A stretch of DNA of 64,000 nucleotides from Lactobacillus laiwuensis (GTDB lineage Bacteria; Bacillota; Bacilli; Lactobacillales; Lactobacillaceae): NCBI RefSeq assembly GCF_019972835.1, contig NZ_BPPB01000007.1:39652-103651 (forward strand). Direction: 5' to 3'. Positions 34,466-43,778 of the stretch are shown here, piece after piece; position 1 is the first letter of the stretch; every line of letters begins with the position of its first letter. The notes under the pieces were generated by a model, which was given only the letters and a program-made list of their open reading frames with translations, was not told the DNA's origin and did no database searches. The position numbers and the translations under genes were made by a program.

Positions 34466-35992
34466 TTACTTCTCCTTAAGCAAATGCTGTTTTACTAAAT
34501 AATGATGCGCTACTTGGCCTGGATCCATATTTTTGACATTGACCTCATAATTCATTTCCTGCATCTGCTTTTCAGTAATCTTGCCGGCTAATTTATTTAA
34601 ACTGCGTACTACTTGGGGATGCCGACGTGCAAAGACATTACTCATTAAAGGAGCACCCTGATAAATAGGAAAGTTATGTTTGTTATCTTTTAAAATACTT
34701 AAGTGGTACTGTCGCAATTCACTGTCTGTTGAATAGGCATCAACAATGTTAACCTTATTTTGGTCTATTGCTTGGTAACGTAACGCCGGCTCCATTGATT
34801 TAACTGGGAAGTCAATACCATATAATTTTTTTATACCCTTAAAACCATCCCCGCGGTCAATAAATTCTAAAGTCATACCACCCTTGAGCTTATTGGTAAT
34901 ATTAGCCAAATCACTGATTTTCTTTAAATGATTTTTCTGCTTAAAAGATGTTTTAACAGCTAAGGCATAAGTGTTATCGTAGGCCATTGGTCTAAGTAAA
35001 GTAAGTTTATCCTGCTTGTTCACTAATTCCTTAGCTTTATCATAAGTTTCTTTTTCAGATAAACCCGTCGTTTTTACCGGAGTTTTAGCAAAAGTTTCTA
35101 AAATAGTGCCTGTAAACTCTGGATAAATATCGATCTTATTGTTTTTTAATGCACTGAAGAGAAAAGTAGTTTTACCAAAATTAGGTTTGAGCGTCACTTG
35201 AATGTGCGAATCACCCTGTTCAATTAATTCTTTGTACATATTAATCAAAATTTCGGGTTCAGAGCCCAGCTTACCAGCAACAGTTATCGTCTCTTTTTGA
35301 TTAACAACAGTTTCATAAACACCACTGCCTGCTAGAAACAGAACACTGACAGTTAAAACTCCTAAAGCGGTTTTAACTGAAGCATGTTCTAACCACTTGA
35401 TCAAGGCACTTAAGATAATAGCCAGGGCACCTGAACAAACTGCACCGATAATTATTAAAGCCGTATTATTGCGGTCAATTCCCAGGAGTATAAAACTACC
35501 AAGTCCGCCTGCGCCAATTAATGCTGCCATGGTAGCTGTTCCGATAATTAAAACTAAAGCTGTCCTAATACCAGAAATAATTGTGGGCATAGCTAATGGT
35601 AATTCAACTTTGACCAGTTTTTGCATGCGTGACATGCCGAACGCATCTGCAGCTTCTTCCAGAGCTGGATCAATTTCTGTTAGCCCCAAATAAGTATTCT
35701 GAAAGATAGGCAATAAAGCATACACTATCAAGGCAATTACCGCAGGAACTGTTCCTATGCCGACAAGTGGTATTAGCAAACCCAGAAGTGCCAAAGAAGG
35801 AATAGTTTGTAAGATACTGGCAATTTGCAATAAAAATTCTGCTACTTTGGCATGTTTTACAGTCCAAAAAGCTAGTGGCATTGCAATAACCATAGCAATT
35901 AGCAGTGAAATTAATGATATCTGTATGTGTTGCAGTAGTGCGATCCCTAAATCGCCTCGGCGTTCACTTAAAATTTGGATGATTTGATTCAT
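34466..35992 (-). CDS. opuCB: Osmoprotectant ABC transporter, permease fused to substrate-binding domain
   Basis: 508 residues in two parts. Residues 1-210 are an OpuCB/ProW-like permease with the EAADAFGMSRMQKLVKVELP coupling loop and five or six membrane segments. Residues about 235-508 are an OpuAC-type quaternary-amine binding domain (ITVAGKLGSEPEILINMY...) anchored by a further hydrophobic segment (LGVLTVSVLFLAGSGVY). The fusion puts the receptor on the outer membrane face without a separate lipoprotein. First gene of a two-gene operon. Confidence 0.88.
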   Translation of the reverse strand: MNQIIQILSERRGDLGIALLQHIQISLISLLIAMVIAMPLAFWTVKHAKVAEFLLQIASILQTIPSLALLGLLIPLVGIGTVPAVIALIVYALLPIFQNTYLGLTEIDPALEEAADAFGMSRMQKLVKVELPLAMPTIISGIRTALVLIIGTATMAALIGAGGLGSFILLGIDRNNTALIIIGAVCSGALAIILSALIKWLEHASVKTALGVLTVSVLFLAGSGVYETVVNQKETITVAGKLGSEPEILINMYKELIEQGDSHIQVTLKPNFGKTTFLFSALKNNKIDIYPEFTGTILETFAKTPVKTTGLSEKETYDKAKELVNKQDKLTLLRPMAYDNTYALAVKTSFKQKNHLKKISDLANITNKLKGGMTLEFIDRGDGFKGIKKLYGIDFPVKSMEPALRYQAIDQNKVNIVDAYSTDSELRQYHLSILKDNKHNFPIYQGAPLMSNVFARRHPQVVRSLNKLAGKITEKQMQEMNYEVNVKNMDPGQVAHHYLVKQHLLKEK

Positions 35993-36104
35993 TTGCGTAA
36001 TTCCTTTTGTCTATGCCAGTTTTTTTAATTATCCTAAATTACATAAAGCACTATGTTAATTGCTTTAGACCTAGCTAATTTCTTAAACCTTACCATAACA
36101 CAAA

Positions 36105-36142
36105 CCTGCGTTCTGTAAGCAATTATTGCTTGCAGGTCTTTT
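36105..36142. terminator. Hairpin between opuC and the ABC exporter operon
   Basis: ACCTGC and GCAGGT outer arms with AAGCAAT/ATTGCTT pairing inside, followed on the plus strand by CTTTTG. Possibly a second, weaker terminator. Confidence 0.4.
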
Positions 36143-36147
36143 GAAGC

Positions 36148-36184
36148 AAAAAAATTCCCAGCACCATAATGCTGAGAAAATTTT
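36148..36184 (-). terminator. Terminator of the heterodimeric ABC exporter operon
   Basis: Minus-strand TTCTCAGCA and TGCTGGGAA pair (one T-G) around TTATGG and are followed by seven T. Confidence 0.8.
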
Positions 36185-36191
36185 ATCAAAA

Positions 36192-38063
36192 TTACTGTAT
36201 TTCTTTTTTACCAGTATATAACTCGTAGTAGTAACCCTTTTGCTTTAGAAGCTGCTCATGGTTGCCGGCTTCAATAATATGACCATGATCAAGTACTAAA
36301 ATCAAGTCCGAGTTAACAATTGTTGAAAGACGGTGGGCAATAACAAAACTTGTACGTCCTGCAAGCAGATTATCCATACCAGCCTGCACTAGCTTTTCAG
36401 TTTGGGTATCAATGCTGGAAGTTGCCTCATCTAAAATCATGACTGGCTCATCCGCAATCATCGCCCGTGCAATACTGAGCAGCTGCATTTGACCCTGAGA
36501 CAGGTCTCCGCCATTACCATCGATAATAGTTTTGTAGCCTTCGTCTAAGTGATGAATGAATTCATCGGCATGCGATAAGTGCGCTGCCTGGTACACATCA
36601 TCATCACTTGCTTCAGCATTACCAAAACGGATATTATCCATAACTGTACCGGTAAACATGTGTGTGTCCTGCAATACTATTGATAACGACCGCCTTAAAT
36701 CATCTTTTTTAATTCTATTAATCGGAATACCGTCATAAGTTATAGTACCAGAGTTAATTTCGTAGAAACGATTAATCATATTAGAAATAGTGGTTTTGCC
36801 CGCTCCAGTTTCACCAACCAGCGCTACTTTCATACCAGGTTTGGCATCAATCGAAATATCATACAAAATTTGTTTATTTGGCGAATAACCAAAGTTAACA
36901 TGATCAAAAACAATATGACCATTGACAGTAACTTTCTTCACTGACCCATCTTTTTGCGGTACATTCCAGTGCCATGCACCCTTTACATCTTCGTCTTTAG
37001 TGATGGTTACATCACCATCATCAACTTCAACTATCTGATCTTCTAATTTGAAAATTCTTTCCGCACCCGCTAATGCCATTACGATAGAATTTAACTGTTG
37101 TGAAATCTGAGCTATCGGCATTGCAAACTGTTTTGATAACTGCAAAAAGGCACCAATAACTCCTAATGAAAGAGGTGCAATATGATTGATGGCCACCGCA
37201 CCACCTAAAACTGCAATTAACACATAAAGCAAGTTGCCCAAGTTACCCATAATTGGGAATAAAATCGTGGCATAAGTATGAGCCTTGCCAGATGCTACTT
37301 GCAATGAATCGTTATAAGTATTAAAATCTTGCTCAACTTCAGGCTCATGGCTAAAGACTTTAATTACCTTAAGGCCATTAAGCATTTCTTCATTATAACC
37401 GTTAACTTGCCCTAATTCTTTTTGCTGCAACTTAAAGTAATGAGCTGAACGTATCGTTAAAAAGCGTACAACGATAATAGAAAGTGCAAAGACTATTAAA
37501 GTAAAAATAGTTAGTTGCCAGCTCAAAACCAGCATCGCACCCAAAACGAAAATAAGGTTTAAAGTTGAGTTCATAAACTGTGGAATAGACTGCGAAATCA
37601 TTTGTTGCAACGTATCAATGTCGTTAGTGTAACAGCTCATGATGTCGCCATAATCATTTTCATCGAAATAAGAAATTGGCAATTTTTCCATGTGCTCAAA
37701 CATTTCCATCCGCACTCTGAATTGGACTTTTTGAGCTAAAACTGCCATTAACATTGCAAAAAGATAATTAGAAATGAATCCAATAGCGTAACAGCCAAAC
37801 ATTACTGCAATTGCGTGCAAAAGTGGACCAAAATCTGGTCTGGCCTCTTTGGTTAGCGGAATAATATAAGTATTTATCAAGCGTTCGATAAATAAGGATC
37901 CTAAAACATTTGCAGCAGCCGTGAGAATTATGGCAACTGTAGAACTGATGAGCATCAAGGGACTAGTACTGGCAACTAATTTAAGCAGGCGCCACAGTAT
38001 TGTAGAACGTTTACCAGAGATTTGGTTATTTTGCTTTTCCACTGCTTTATTCAAATTAATCAC
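36192..38063 (-). CDS. ABC exporter half-transporter, subunit with canonical Walker B (LmrD-like)
   Basis: 623 residues: six-helix membrane domain with the ISYFDENDYGDIMS coupling motif and an ATPase with Walker A GETGAGKTT, a divergent signature DLSQGQMQ, and Walker B MILDEATSSID with catalytic Glu. A lysine/aspartate-rich insert (about 350-380) precedes the ATPase. It starts directly after the partner gene (38064). With the partner it forms a heterodimer of the LmrCD/BmrCD type with one good and one degenerate ATP site. Multidrug or lipid export is likely; the substrate is unknown. Confidence 0.87.
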   Translation of the reverse strand: MINLNKAVEKQNNQISGKRSTILWRLLKLVASTSPLMLISSTVAIILTAAANVLGSLFIERLINTYIIPLTKEARPDFGPLLHAIAVMFGCYAIGFISNYLFAMLMAVLAQKVQFRVRMEMFEHMEKLPISYFDENDYGDIMSCYTNDIDTLQQMISQSIPQFMNSTLNLIFVLGAMLVLSWQLTIFTLIVFALSIIVVRFLTIRSAHYFKLQQKELGQVNGYNEEMLNGLKVIKVFSHEPEVEQDFNTYNDSLQVASGKAHTYATILFPIMGNLGNLLYVLIAVLGGAVAINHIAPLSLGVIGAFLQLSKQFAMPIAQISQQLNSIVMALAGAERIFKLEDQIVEVDDGDVTITKDEDVKGAWHWNVPQKDGSVKKVTVNGHIVFDHVNFGYSPNKQILYDISIDAKPGMKVALVGETGAGKTTISNMINRFYEINSGTITYDGIPINRIKKDDLRRSLSIVLQDTHMFTGTVMDNIRFGNAEASDDDVYQAAHLSHADEFIHHLDEGYKTIIDGNGGDLSQGQMQLLSIARAMIADEPVMILDEATSSIDTQTEKLVQAGMDNLLAGRTSFVIAHRLSTIVNSDLILVLDHGHIIEAGNHEQLLKQKGYYYELYTGKKEIQ

Positions 38064-39788
38064 CTACTTCTTTTGTTCTTCTTGAAACTTGGCAATCGAG
38101 CTGTACAAGTCATTGCGTTGCATCAGTTCTTCATGCGTACCAATATCCTGAATTTTACCATCATCCATGACAATTATTCTGTCTGCATCCTTAATGGATA
38201 CGATTCTCTGCGAAATAATTATTTTAGTGGTATCCGGCATATTTTCTACCAGTGCTTCGCGGATTTGACGCTCAGTTTGTGTATCAACCGCTGAAGTAGA
38301 ATCATCCAAAATTAAAATCTTGGGTCTCTTTAGCAATGCCCTTGCAATTGTAATTCTTTGCTTTTGGCCACCGGAAACATTAGTCCCCCCTTGTTCAACC
38401 ATAGTTTCATACTGGTCAGGCATTTCACGAATAAAATCATCTGCATGAGCAATTTTGGCAGCAGCAACAATTTCTTCATCAGTAGCATTTTCGTTACCCC
38501 ATTTCAGGTTCTCCTTAATGGTTCCTGAAAACAGAACATTATTTTGCAAAACCATCGCTACGTTGTCACGCAGTGTTTTTAAATCATATGATTTTACATT
38601 ATGTCCTGATACCCGAACTGCTCCAGAATCCGTATCATAAAGCCGGGGAATCATGGATACTAAGGTTGATTTAGATGATCCGGTTTTCCCAATGATACCA
38701 ATTGTCTCACCCGGTTTAATGGTTAAATTGATATTGTTCAAAGCCAGGTTCTTATCATCTGGATCATATTTAAAATTAACGTGATCAAAAATTACTTCAC
38801 CATTATTTACATGCTTTAAAGGCTTGCGTGGATTTTCAATTGATGGTTTTTCATTGATAACGTCCGCAATTCTGTGTCCACTAGCAGCAGAAACAACCAG
38901 CTGAGTAAAGATCATTGCCAACATATTCAAACTGCCTAAGACAGAGTTTGAATATGAAAACATTGAAATAAGCTGCCCAGTTTGTAAACTGCCACCAACA
39001 ATTTCTTTGGCCCCGAACCAGCAAATAGCCAAGTTAGAAATATTTAACACTGCCATAACCACCAGTGAGTTCAGTGACATGATTTTTTGGGCAGTGGCAA
39101 ATAGTCTGTAGATAAAGCCGGCAGATTTTTTAAATTTAACTGTTTGTGCTTCTTCTTGAACATAGGTTTTAACTTCACGAATGCCGCGAATGTTTTCCCG
39201 CACTACTTGGTTCATGCGGTCATAACCCCTAAAAATCTTAGGAAAATACTTGCTGGCACTTTTAATAATGATACCAAGCAGAATAACAAAAATTGGGGCA
39301 ATCACTACAAATACCAGTGACAATTGGGGGCTGACAATAACAGACATGATTATTGAAACCAATAACATCATTGGCGCTCTGACTGCAATTCTAATTAATA
39401 TTTGATACGACATCTGAACGTTATTAACGTCAGTCGTCATTCTCGTAACCAAACTGGCACTAGAAAAATTGTCAATATTTTCAAAAGAGTAGTCTTGCAC
39501 ATGATAAAACATATCTTTACGTAAATTAGCTGCAAACCCAGCTGCAGCATGAGCAGAGGCATAGCTGGCACCAGAACCTAAAACAAGTGAAAGAACCGTA
39601 AACACCAATAAAACAATACCGCTTTTAGTAATATAGGGCATGTTCCCTTTCATAATGCCATTATCAATTAAAATACCGACCAAATATGGTATTAACATTT
39701 CAATGATAACTTCACCAGTGACAAAGAGTGGTGACAGCAAAGACAGTTTTTTATACTGCCTGATTGACTTACTCAGCGTGTTAATCAT
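38064..39788 (-). CDS. ABC exporter half-transporter, subunit with degenerate Walker B (LmrC-like)
   Basis: 574 residues: membrane domain with NIDNFSSASLVTRMTTDVNN, Walker A GKTGSSKST, canonical signature NVSGGQKQR, and Walker B LILDDSTSAVD where the catalytic Glu is replaced by Asp. This split (good signature and Asp here, poor signature and Glu in the partner) is what is known for heterodimeric exporters with a single hydrolysing site. First gene of the pair; ATG after AAAGAGG. Confidence 0.87.
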   Translation of the reverse strand: MINTLSKSIRQYKKLSLLSPLFVTGEVIIEMLIPYLVGILIDNGIMKGNMPYITKSGIVLLVFTVLSLVLGSGASYASAHAAAGFAANLRKDMFYHVQDYSFENIDNFSSASLVTRMTTDVNNVQMSYQILIRIAVRAPMMLLVSIIMSVIVSPQLSLVFVVIAPIFVILLGIIIKSASKYFPKIFRGYDRMNQVVRENIRGIREVKTYVQEEAQTVKFKKSAGFIYRLFATAQKIMSLNSLVVMAVLNISNLAICWFGAKEIVGGSLQTGQLISMFSYSNSVLGSLNMLAMIFTQLVVSAASGHRIADVINEKPSIENPRKPLKHVNNGEVIFDHVNFKYDPDDKNLALNNINLTIKPGETIGIIGKTGSSKSTLVSMIPRLYDTDSGAVRVSGHNVKSYDLKTLRDNVAMVLQNNVLFSGTIKENLKWGNENATDEEIVAAAKIAHADDFIREMPDQYETMVEQGGTNVSGGQKQRITIARALLKRPKILILDDSTSAVDTQTERQIREALVENMPDTTKIIISQRIVSIKDADRIIVMDDGKIQDIGTHEELMQRNDLYSSIAKFQEEQKK

Positions 39789-39842
39789 TAAATACCTCTT
39801 TCTAATTTATTAATGCGTTGTTTTTAAACGTGTACTTCAGTT

Positions 39843-39890
39843 TAAAAAGGATAAATAGATTCATAGCAAATCTATTTATCCTTTAAAATA
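39843..39890 (-). terminator. Terminator at the end of the partition-gene block
   Basis: AAAGGATAAATAGATT and AATCTATTTATCCTTT form a 16-bp stem over a short loop between the DUF1129 gene and the ABC exporter. Confidence 0.75.
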
Positions 39891-39932
39891 TATAGTTATC
39901 TAAGTATAGCTCTTTTCTTGACAAAAAGCACC

Positions 39933-40715
39933 CTATTTGCTCCTATCAGCTGGTGAAAAGGCAGAGCCAATGATTTGATAATGTCGACGGAAAAACCAGC
40001 GAATACCATATACTACCGCAGCAATTATTAAATTATATATTCCAGGTAAAACCGGATTTATAATTTGTAATGCCCGCAGAGACAGTACGCCAAAGCAGAT
40101 AAAGAGTAATGCCATCATTAAAATAAAACCCCAAATTAATTTTGACCAAGGAATTTTACGATTTTTACCGCCATTAGGTAAGACCCATTCATTATACTTC
40201 GTCATAAAAACGCCTAAAGCAGCACCAACAATCAGCAAAGTTAAGGCACCCATCTCTGAATTATATTTGTTATTCTTTTGGAATAAACCAATTAAGCCAA
40301 AAAGACCAAAGAAAAGGGCAACATAAAATAAAGCATTATCTGTGGCGTATTGCCAAAACGGAATATCAGACGCTTTCCGCTTTTTCGGCTTTAGCATATC
40401 AGCAGCTTTTAATTTAGGTGACATATTATAGTATGTATTGGCCGGCTGACCATGACGCTGTGCAATTATTAAATCATTCAAAAGCTCATCTACTTTCTTT
40501 TGAGCATCTTCATGACTCATTTTACCTTGTGTTTCAAGCTCCTTTTGCAAGCGAAAAATGTAATCAGAATTTTTATTGCTGAGTTGCTTGCGCAACTGAT
40601 CAGGTTTCATCTGTTTAACCTCATCATCTTTATTCTGATTGACTACTTTCTCTTTTAATTTTTCTTGCTTATTAGTATCGATTTTAGCTTGTACTTCAGT
40701 TTTCTTTTCTGCCAT
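39933..40715 (-). CDS. DUF1129 family membrane protein
   Basis: 260 residues. The first 120 are charged and partly coiled (KKTEVQAKIDTNKQEKLKEK, then a DUF1129-like HEDAQKKVDELLNDL region), followed by five hydrophobic segments from about residue 125. It is last gene of the rsmG-to-DUF1129 series and starts 9 bp after ychF. Function unknown; conserved in this position in lactobacilli. Confidence 0.75.
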   Translation of the reverse strand: MAEKKTEVQAKIDTNKQEKLKEKVVNQNKDDEVKQMKPDQLRKQLSNKNSDYIFRLQKELETQGKMSHEDAQKKVDELLNDLIIAQRHGQPANTYYNMSPKLKAADMLKPKKRKASDIPFWQYATDNALFYVALFFGLFGLIGLFQKNNKYNSEMGALTLLIVGAALGVFMTKYNEWVLPNGGKNRKIPWSKLIWGFILMMALLFICFGVLSLRALQIINPVLPGIYNLIIAAVVYGIRWFFRRHYQIIGSAFSPADRSK

Positions 40716-40724
40716 TATTTTTTC

Positions 40725-41825
40725 CTAAACGTTAAATCTAAATTCAATAATGTCACCGTCTTGGACTTCATAATCTTTGCCTTCAAGACGTAATTTCCCG
40801 GCTTCTTTGACCTTTTGCATGGTTTCATATTTATCCAAATCGGTAAATGAAACTACTTCGGCACGAATAAATCCCCGTTCAAAATCTGAGTGAATAACGC
40901 CGGCAACTTGTGGTGCTTTCATGCCCTTATGGAAAGTCCAGGCACGTGTCTCGGGTCCACCAGCTGTGAAGAAAGTTCTTAGGCCCAAAATGTGGTAAGC
41001 TGCTCTAATTAATCGGTCAAGACCTGACTCTGTTACACCTTCAGCTTCTAAAAACTCTGCTTTTTCATTATCATCCAAGCCGGCAATTTCTTCTTCAGTG
41101 GCTGCGGAAATACCTAAGCATTCAGCATTTTCACTGTCAGCATGTTTTTTGACAATTTGATAATATTGATCTTTTTCTGGCTCAGCCATTGAACTTTCTG
41201 CAATATTAGCTACATAAATAACCGGTTTGTCAGTTAACAAAAATAGGCCCTTAACAATTTTTTGTTCATCTTCATTAAACTTGATTGAGCGAACGGGTTT
41301 ACCCTCTTCTAGAACTGGCTTAATCTTTTGCAAAACGTTAAATTCAGCTTTAGCTTCCTTATCATTTTGCTGGGCAATCTTTTTTACCTTATTAATGCGG
41401 CGATTAACGGCATCTAAGTCAGCAATTGCCAATTCCAAGTTAATAGTATTGATATCTTCCTCTGGATCTACTTTACCGGTAACTGAAGTAATGTTGTCAT
41501 CTTTAAAAGCACGAACAACATGAATAATCGCATCAGTCTGGCGAATATTCTCCAAGAATTTATTACCTAAACCCTCGCCTTTTGAAGCTCCTTTAACTAA
41601 ACCGGCAATATCGGTAAATTCAAAAGTAGTATGAACTATTTTTTTTGCAGGAATCAATTCCTGAATGCGCGCAAGTCTCTTATCAGGAACTTCAACCATA
41701 CCAACATTGGGTTCAATGGTGGCAAACGGGTAATTGGCCATTTCCGCTCCCGCTTTCGTAATTGCGTTAAACAAAGTTGATTTACCAACATTAGGCAAGC
41801 CAACAATCCCAGCAGTTAGTGACAT
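40725..41825 (-). CDS. ychF: Redox-regulated ATPase/GTPase YchF (Obg family)
   Basis: 366 residues: P-loop GLPNVGKST (8-16), switch region FTDIAGLVKGASKGEGLGN, an altered G4 (NxxE type, VANIAES) that favours ATP, a coiled-coil insert and a C-terminal TGS domain ending EVQDGDIIEFRFNV. It binds ribosomes and is involved in stress responses in known species. Standard length; ATG after AAAGAGG. Confidence 0.95.
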   Translation of the reverse strand: MSLTAGIVGLPNVGKSTLFNAITKAGAEMANYPFATIEPNVGMVEVPDKRLARIQELIPAKKIVHTTFEFTDIAGLVKGASKGEGLGNKFLENIRQTDAIIHVVRAFKDDNITSVTGKVDPEEDINTINLELAIADLDAVNRRINKVKKIAQQNDKEAKAEFNVLQKIKPVLEEGKPVRSIKFNEDEQKIVKGLFLLTDKPVIYVANIAESSMAEPEKDQYYQIVKKHADSENAECLGISAATEEEIAGLDDNEKAEFLEAEGVTESGLDRLIRAAYHILGLRTFFTAGGPETRAWTFHKGMKAPQVAGVIHSDFERGFIRAEVVSFTDLDKYETMQKVKEAGKLRLEGKDYEVQDGDIIEFRFNV

Positions 41826-41850
41826 TTTTATCCTCTTTCTTTAACAAAAA

Positions 41851-42126
41851 TCAATTATTTTCTTGATTAAAACCAGGTCTTACTATTTCTTCTTTAGGCA
41901 CATAAAGCTCATTTTTAGTGTTGACCGGATCATTCGCCTTAGTTAAAACTTTTTTCAAGTTATGCGTAAATTTTGAACGCGGCATCATGACGATGTGGCC
42001 GCAGCCCATACATTTTAACCTGATATCAGCTCCTAAGCGCAAAACCTCCCAGTCATTAGTCTTACAAGCATGAGGTTTCTTCATCAACACCGTATCTGCC
42101 AAACTATAAGAAATCTCTTTATTCAT
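41851..42126 (-). CDS. DUF951 family protein
   Basis: 91 residues from ATG 42126 (MNKEISYSLADTV). Its start overlaps the parB stop codon (ATGAATAA), which favours it over an in-frame start 24 bp upstream. The core VLMKKPHACKTNDWEVLRLGADIRLKC with CMGCGHIVMMPRS contains Cys pairs of a small zinc- or nucleic-acid-binding fold. Always linked to parB/ychF in Firmicutes. The 25-residue acidic/polar tail after the core is longer than in many homologs. Confidence 0.85.
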   Translation of the reverse strand: MNKEISYSLADTVLMKKPHACKTNDWEVLRLGADIRLKCMGCGHIVMMPRSKFTHNLKKVLTKANDPVNTKNELYVPKEEIVRPGFNQENN

Positions 42127-43006
42127 CAAGATCGACTCCCAACACATCAAGTATTCTATTTAATTCAGCAGTTGAAGAAAAACTGATTGACAGATGACCG
42201 TTACCTTTTTTGTTTTCTGAAATATTGACAGTTGAACCCAACTTATCAGCTAGCTGATGTTCAGTAGCACGAATAAAAGGTGATTTATGAACTGTCTTTT
42301 TGCGGGGCTTCTTAGCATTAAGACTGGCTACCAATGCCTCAACTTTGCGCACTGGCATCCCTTCTTTAACCACTTGTTTAGCTACTTCATCAATCTTGTC
42401 TTTATTTTTTAAGCCTAAAAGCGTTCTGGCCTGACCCATTGAAAGCTCACCATGTTGAAGCAAATGTTTGGTTTTGCTTGGTAAAGTAAGCAAACGCAAA
42501 TAATTTGCAATATAAGGACGGGACTTGCCCATTCTTTTTGAAACTTCTTCTTGAGTTAAGCCTAAATTTTTTTGCAGCATTTCGTAAGCCTGAGCTTCTT
42601 CAAGCGGTGTTAAATCTTCACGTTGCAAGTTTTCCAGAACCGCAACTTCCATCATTTGACTTTCGCTAAAGTCACGTACAATGGCAGGTATAGTAGTCTT
42701 TTTGGCTAGTTTTGAGGCACGAAACCTGCGTTCACCAGCGATAATCTCATACCCTTTAACCGACTTACGGACAATAATTGGTTGAAAAACCCCATTTTCT
42801 TTAATTGAATCAGCCAGCTCTTTAAGAGACTTATCATCAAAATTTTTGCGTGGCTGATATGGGTTCGGTCTGATATCGCTTAAATTAAGATCCTGAATTT
42901 CTTCCTCATTGTCCTCAATCTGCGGCTCGTCTTCAAACAAAGCTTCAATTCCGCGGCCCAGGCCACCATGCTTTTTTGTATCTTTACTTCTTGAGTTTCT
43001 TGCCAT
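42119..43006 (-). CDS. parB: Chromosome partition protein ParB (Spo0J)
   Basis: 295-residue CTPase/DNA-binding clamp that loads at parS. N-terminal region with IRPNPYQPRKNF, GERRFRASKLA (CTP/arginine patch) and ENLQREDLTPLEEA, HTH (TQEEVSKRMGKSRPYIANYL), and a C-terminal dimer domain. It overlaps the parA end by 23 bp. A second paralog (noc-type) lies two genes upstream. Confidence 0.93.
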   Translation of the reverse strand: MARNSRSKDTKKHGGLGRGIEALFEDEPQIEDNEEEIQDLNLSDIRPNPYQPRKNFDDKSLKELADSIKENGVFQPIIVRKSVKGYEIIAGERRFRASKLAKKTTIPAIVRDFSESQMMEVAVLENLQREDLTPLEEAQAYEMLQKNLGLTQEEVSKRMGKSRPYIANYLRLLTLPSKTKHLLQHGELSMGQARTLLGLKNKDKIDEVAKQVVKEGMPVRKVEALVASLNAKKPRKKTVHKSPFIRATEHQLADKLGSTVNISENKKGNGHLSISFSSTAELNRILDVLGVDLDE

Positions 43007-43772
43007 GATTCTTCAACACCTCCTTGGCTAAATCATCATAAACTTCAGCACCCCGTGAATTAGGCGCATATTCAGTAATTGCTTGCCCATAACTAGGTGC
43101 CTCAGCCAGTTTAGTAATTCTGGGGATAATAGTTTTATATACTTTATCGGAAAAATAAGAACGCACTTCTTTAACAACTTCAGCGCCCAAATTAGTCCGA
43201 GCATCCAGCATTGTCAGTAAGACGCCTTCCACCCCTAAATCTTTGTTAAAGTGCTTTTGCACCAAGCGAATAGTGTTAAGCAACTGGCTAAGACCTTCCA
43301 TAGCATAATATTCACTTTGAACGGGAATCAAAATTGAATCCGATGCTGTAAAAGCATTAATAGACAGCTGGCCTAAAGAAGGTGGACAATCAATAAAGAT
43401 AAAATCATAATTGCCACTAATTGAATCTAAAGCAGATTTTAAACGCGTTTCACGCGCCATCATACTAATCAGTTCTGTTTCTGCACCGGACAAATTAATA
43501 GTTGCCGGAACCAAATCCAAGCGATTAGTCGAAGTATGGAAAATCGTATCTTTAAGCGGAACATCATTAATCAAAACGCTATAAATATCTTGATCAATTG
43601 CAGACTTTTCAATTCCCAAGCCAGAAGTGGCATTACCCTGCGGATCAATATCCACAATTAAGACTTGATACCCACGTTCCGCAATCGAAGCCGCTAAATT
43701 AATAGTCGTGGTCGTCTTACCAACGCCACCTTTTTGGTTAGCAACCGAAATTACACTCACCATATTTTCCAT
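42984..43772 (-). CDS. parA: Chromosome partition ATPase ParA (Soj)
   Basis: 262-residue Walker-type ATPase: deviant Walker A QKGGVGKTTTT (about 13-23) with the signature Lys, DIDPQGNATSGLG, and IDCPPSLG. No N-terminal HTH, so of the chromosomal Soj type. It is between the noc-like gene (6 bp) and parB (overlap). Confidence 0.95.
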   Translation of the reverse strand: MENMVSVISVANQKGGVGKTTTTINLAASIAERGYQVLIVDIDPQGNATSGLGIEKSAIDQDIYSVLINDVPLKDTIFHTSTNRLDLVPATINLSGAETELISMMARETRLKSALDSISGNYDFIFIDCPPSLGQLSINAFTASDSILIPVQSEYYAMEGLSQLLNTIRLVQKHFNKDLGVEGVLLTMLDARTNLGAEVVKEVRSYFSDKVYKTIIPRITKLAEAPSYGQAITEYAPNSRGAEVYDDLAKEVLKNHGKKLKK

Positions 43773-43778
43773 GCCTTC

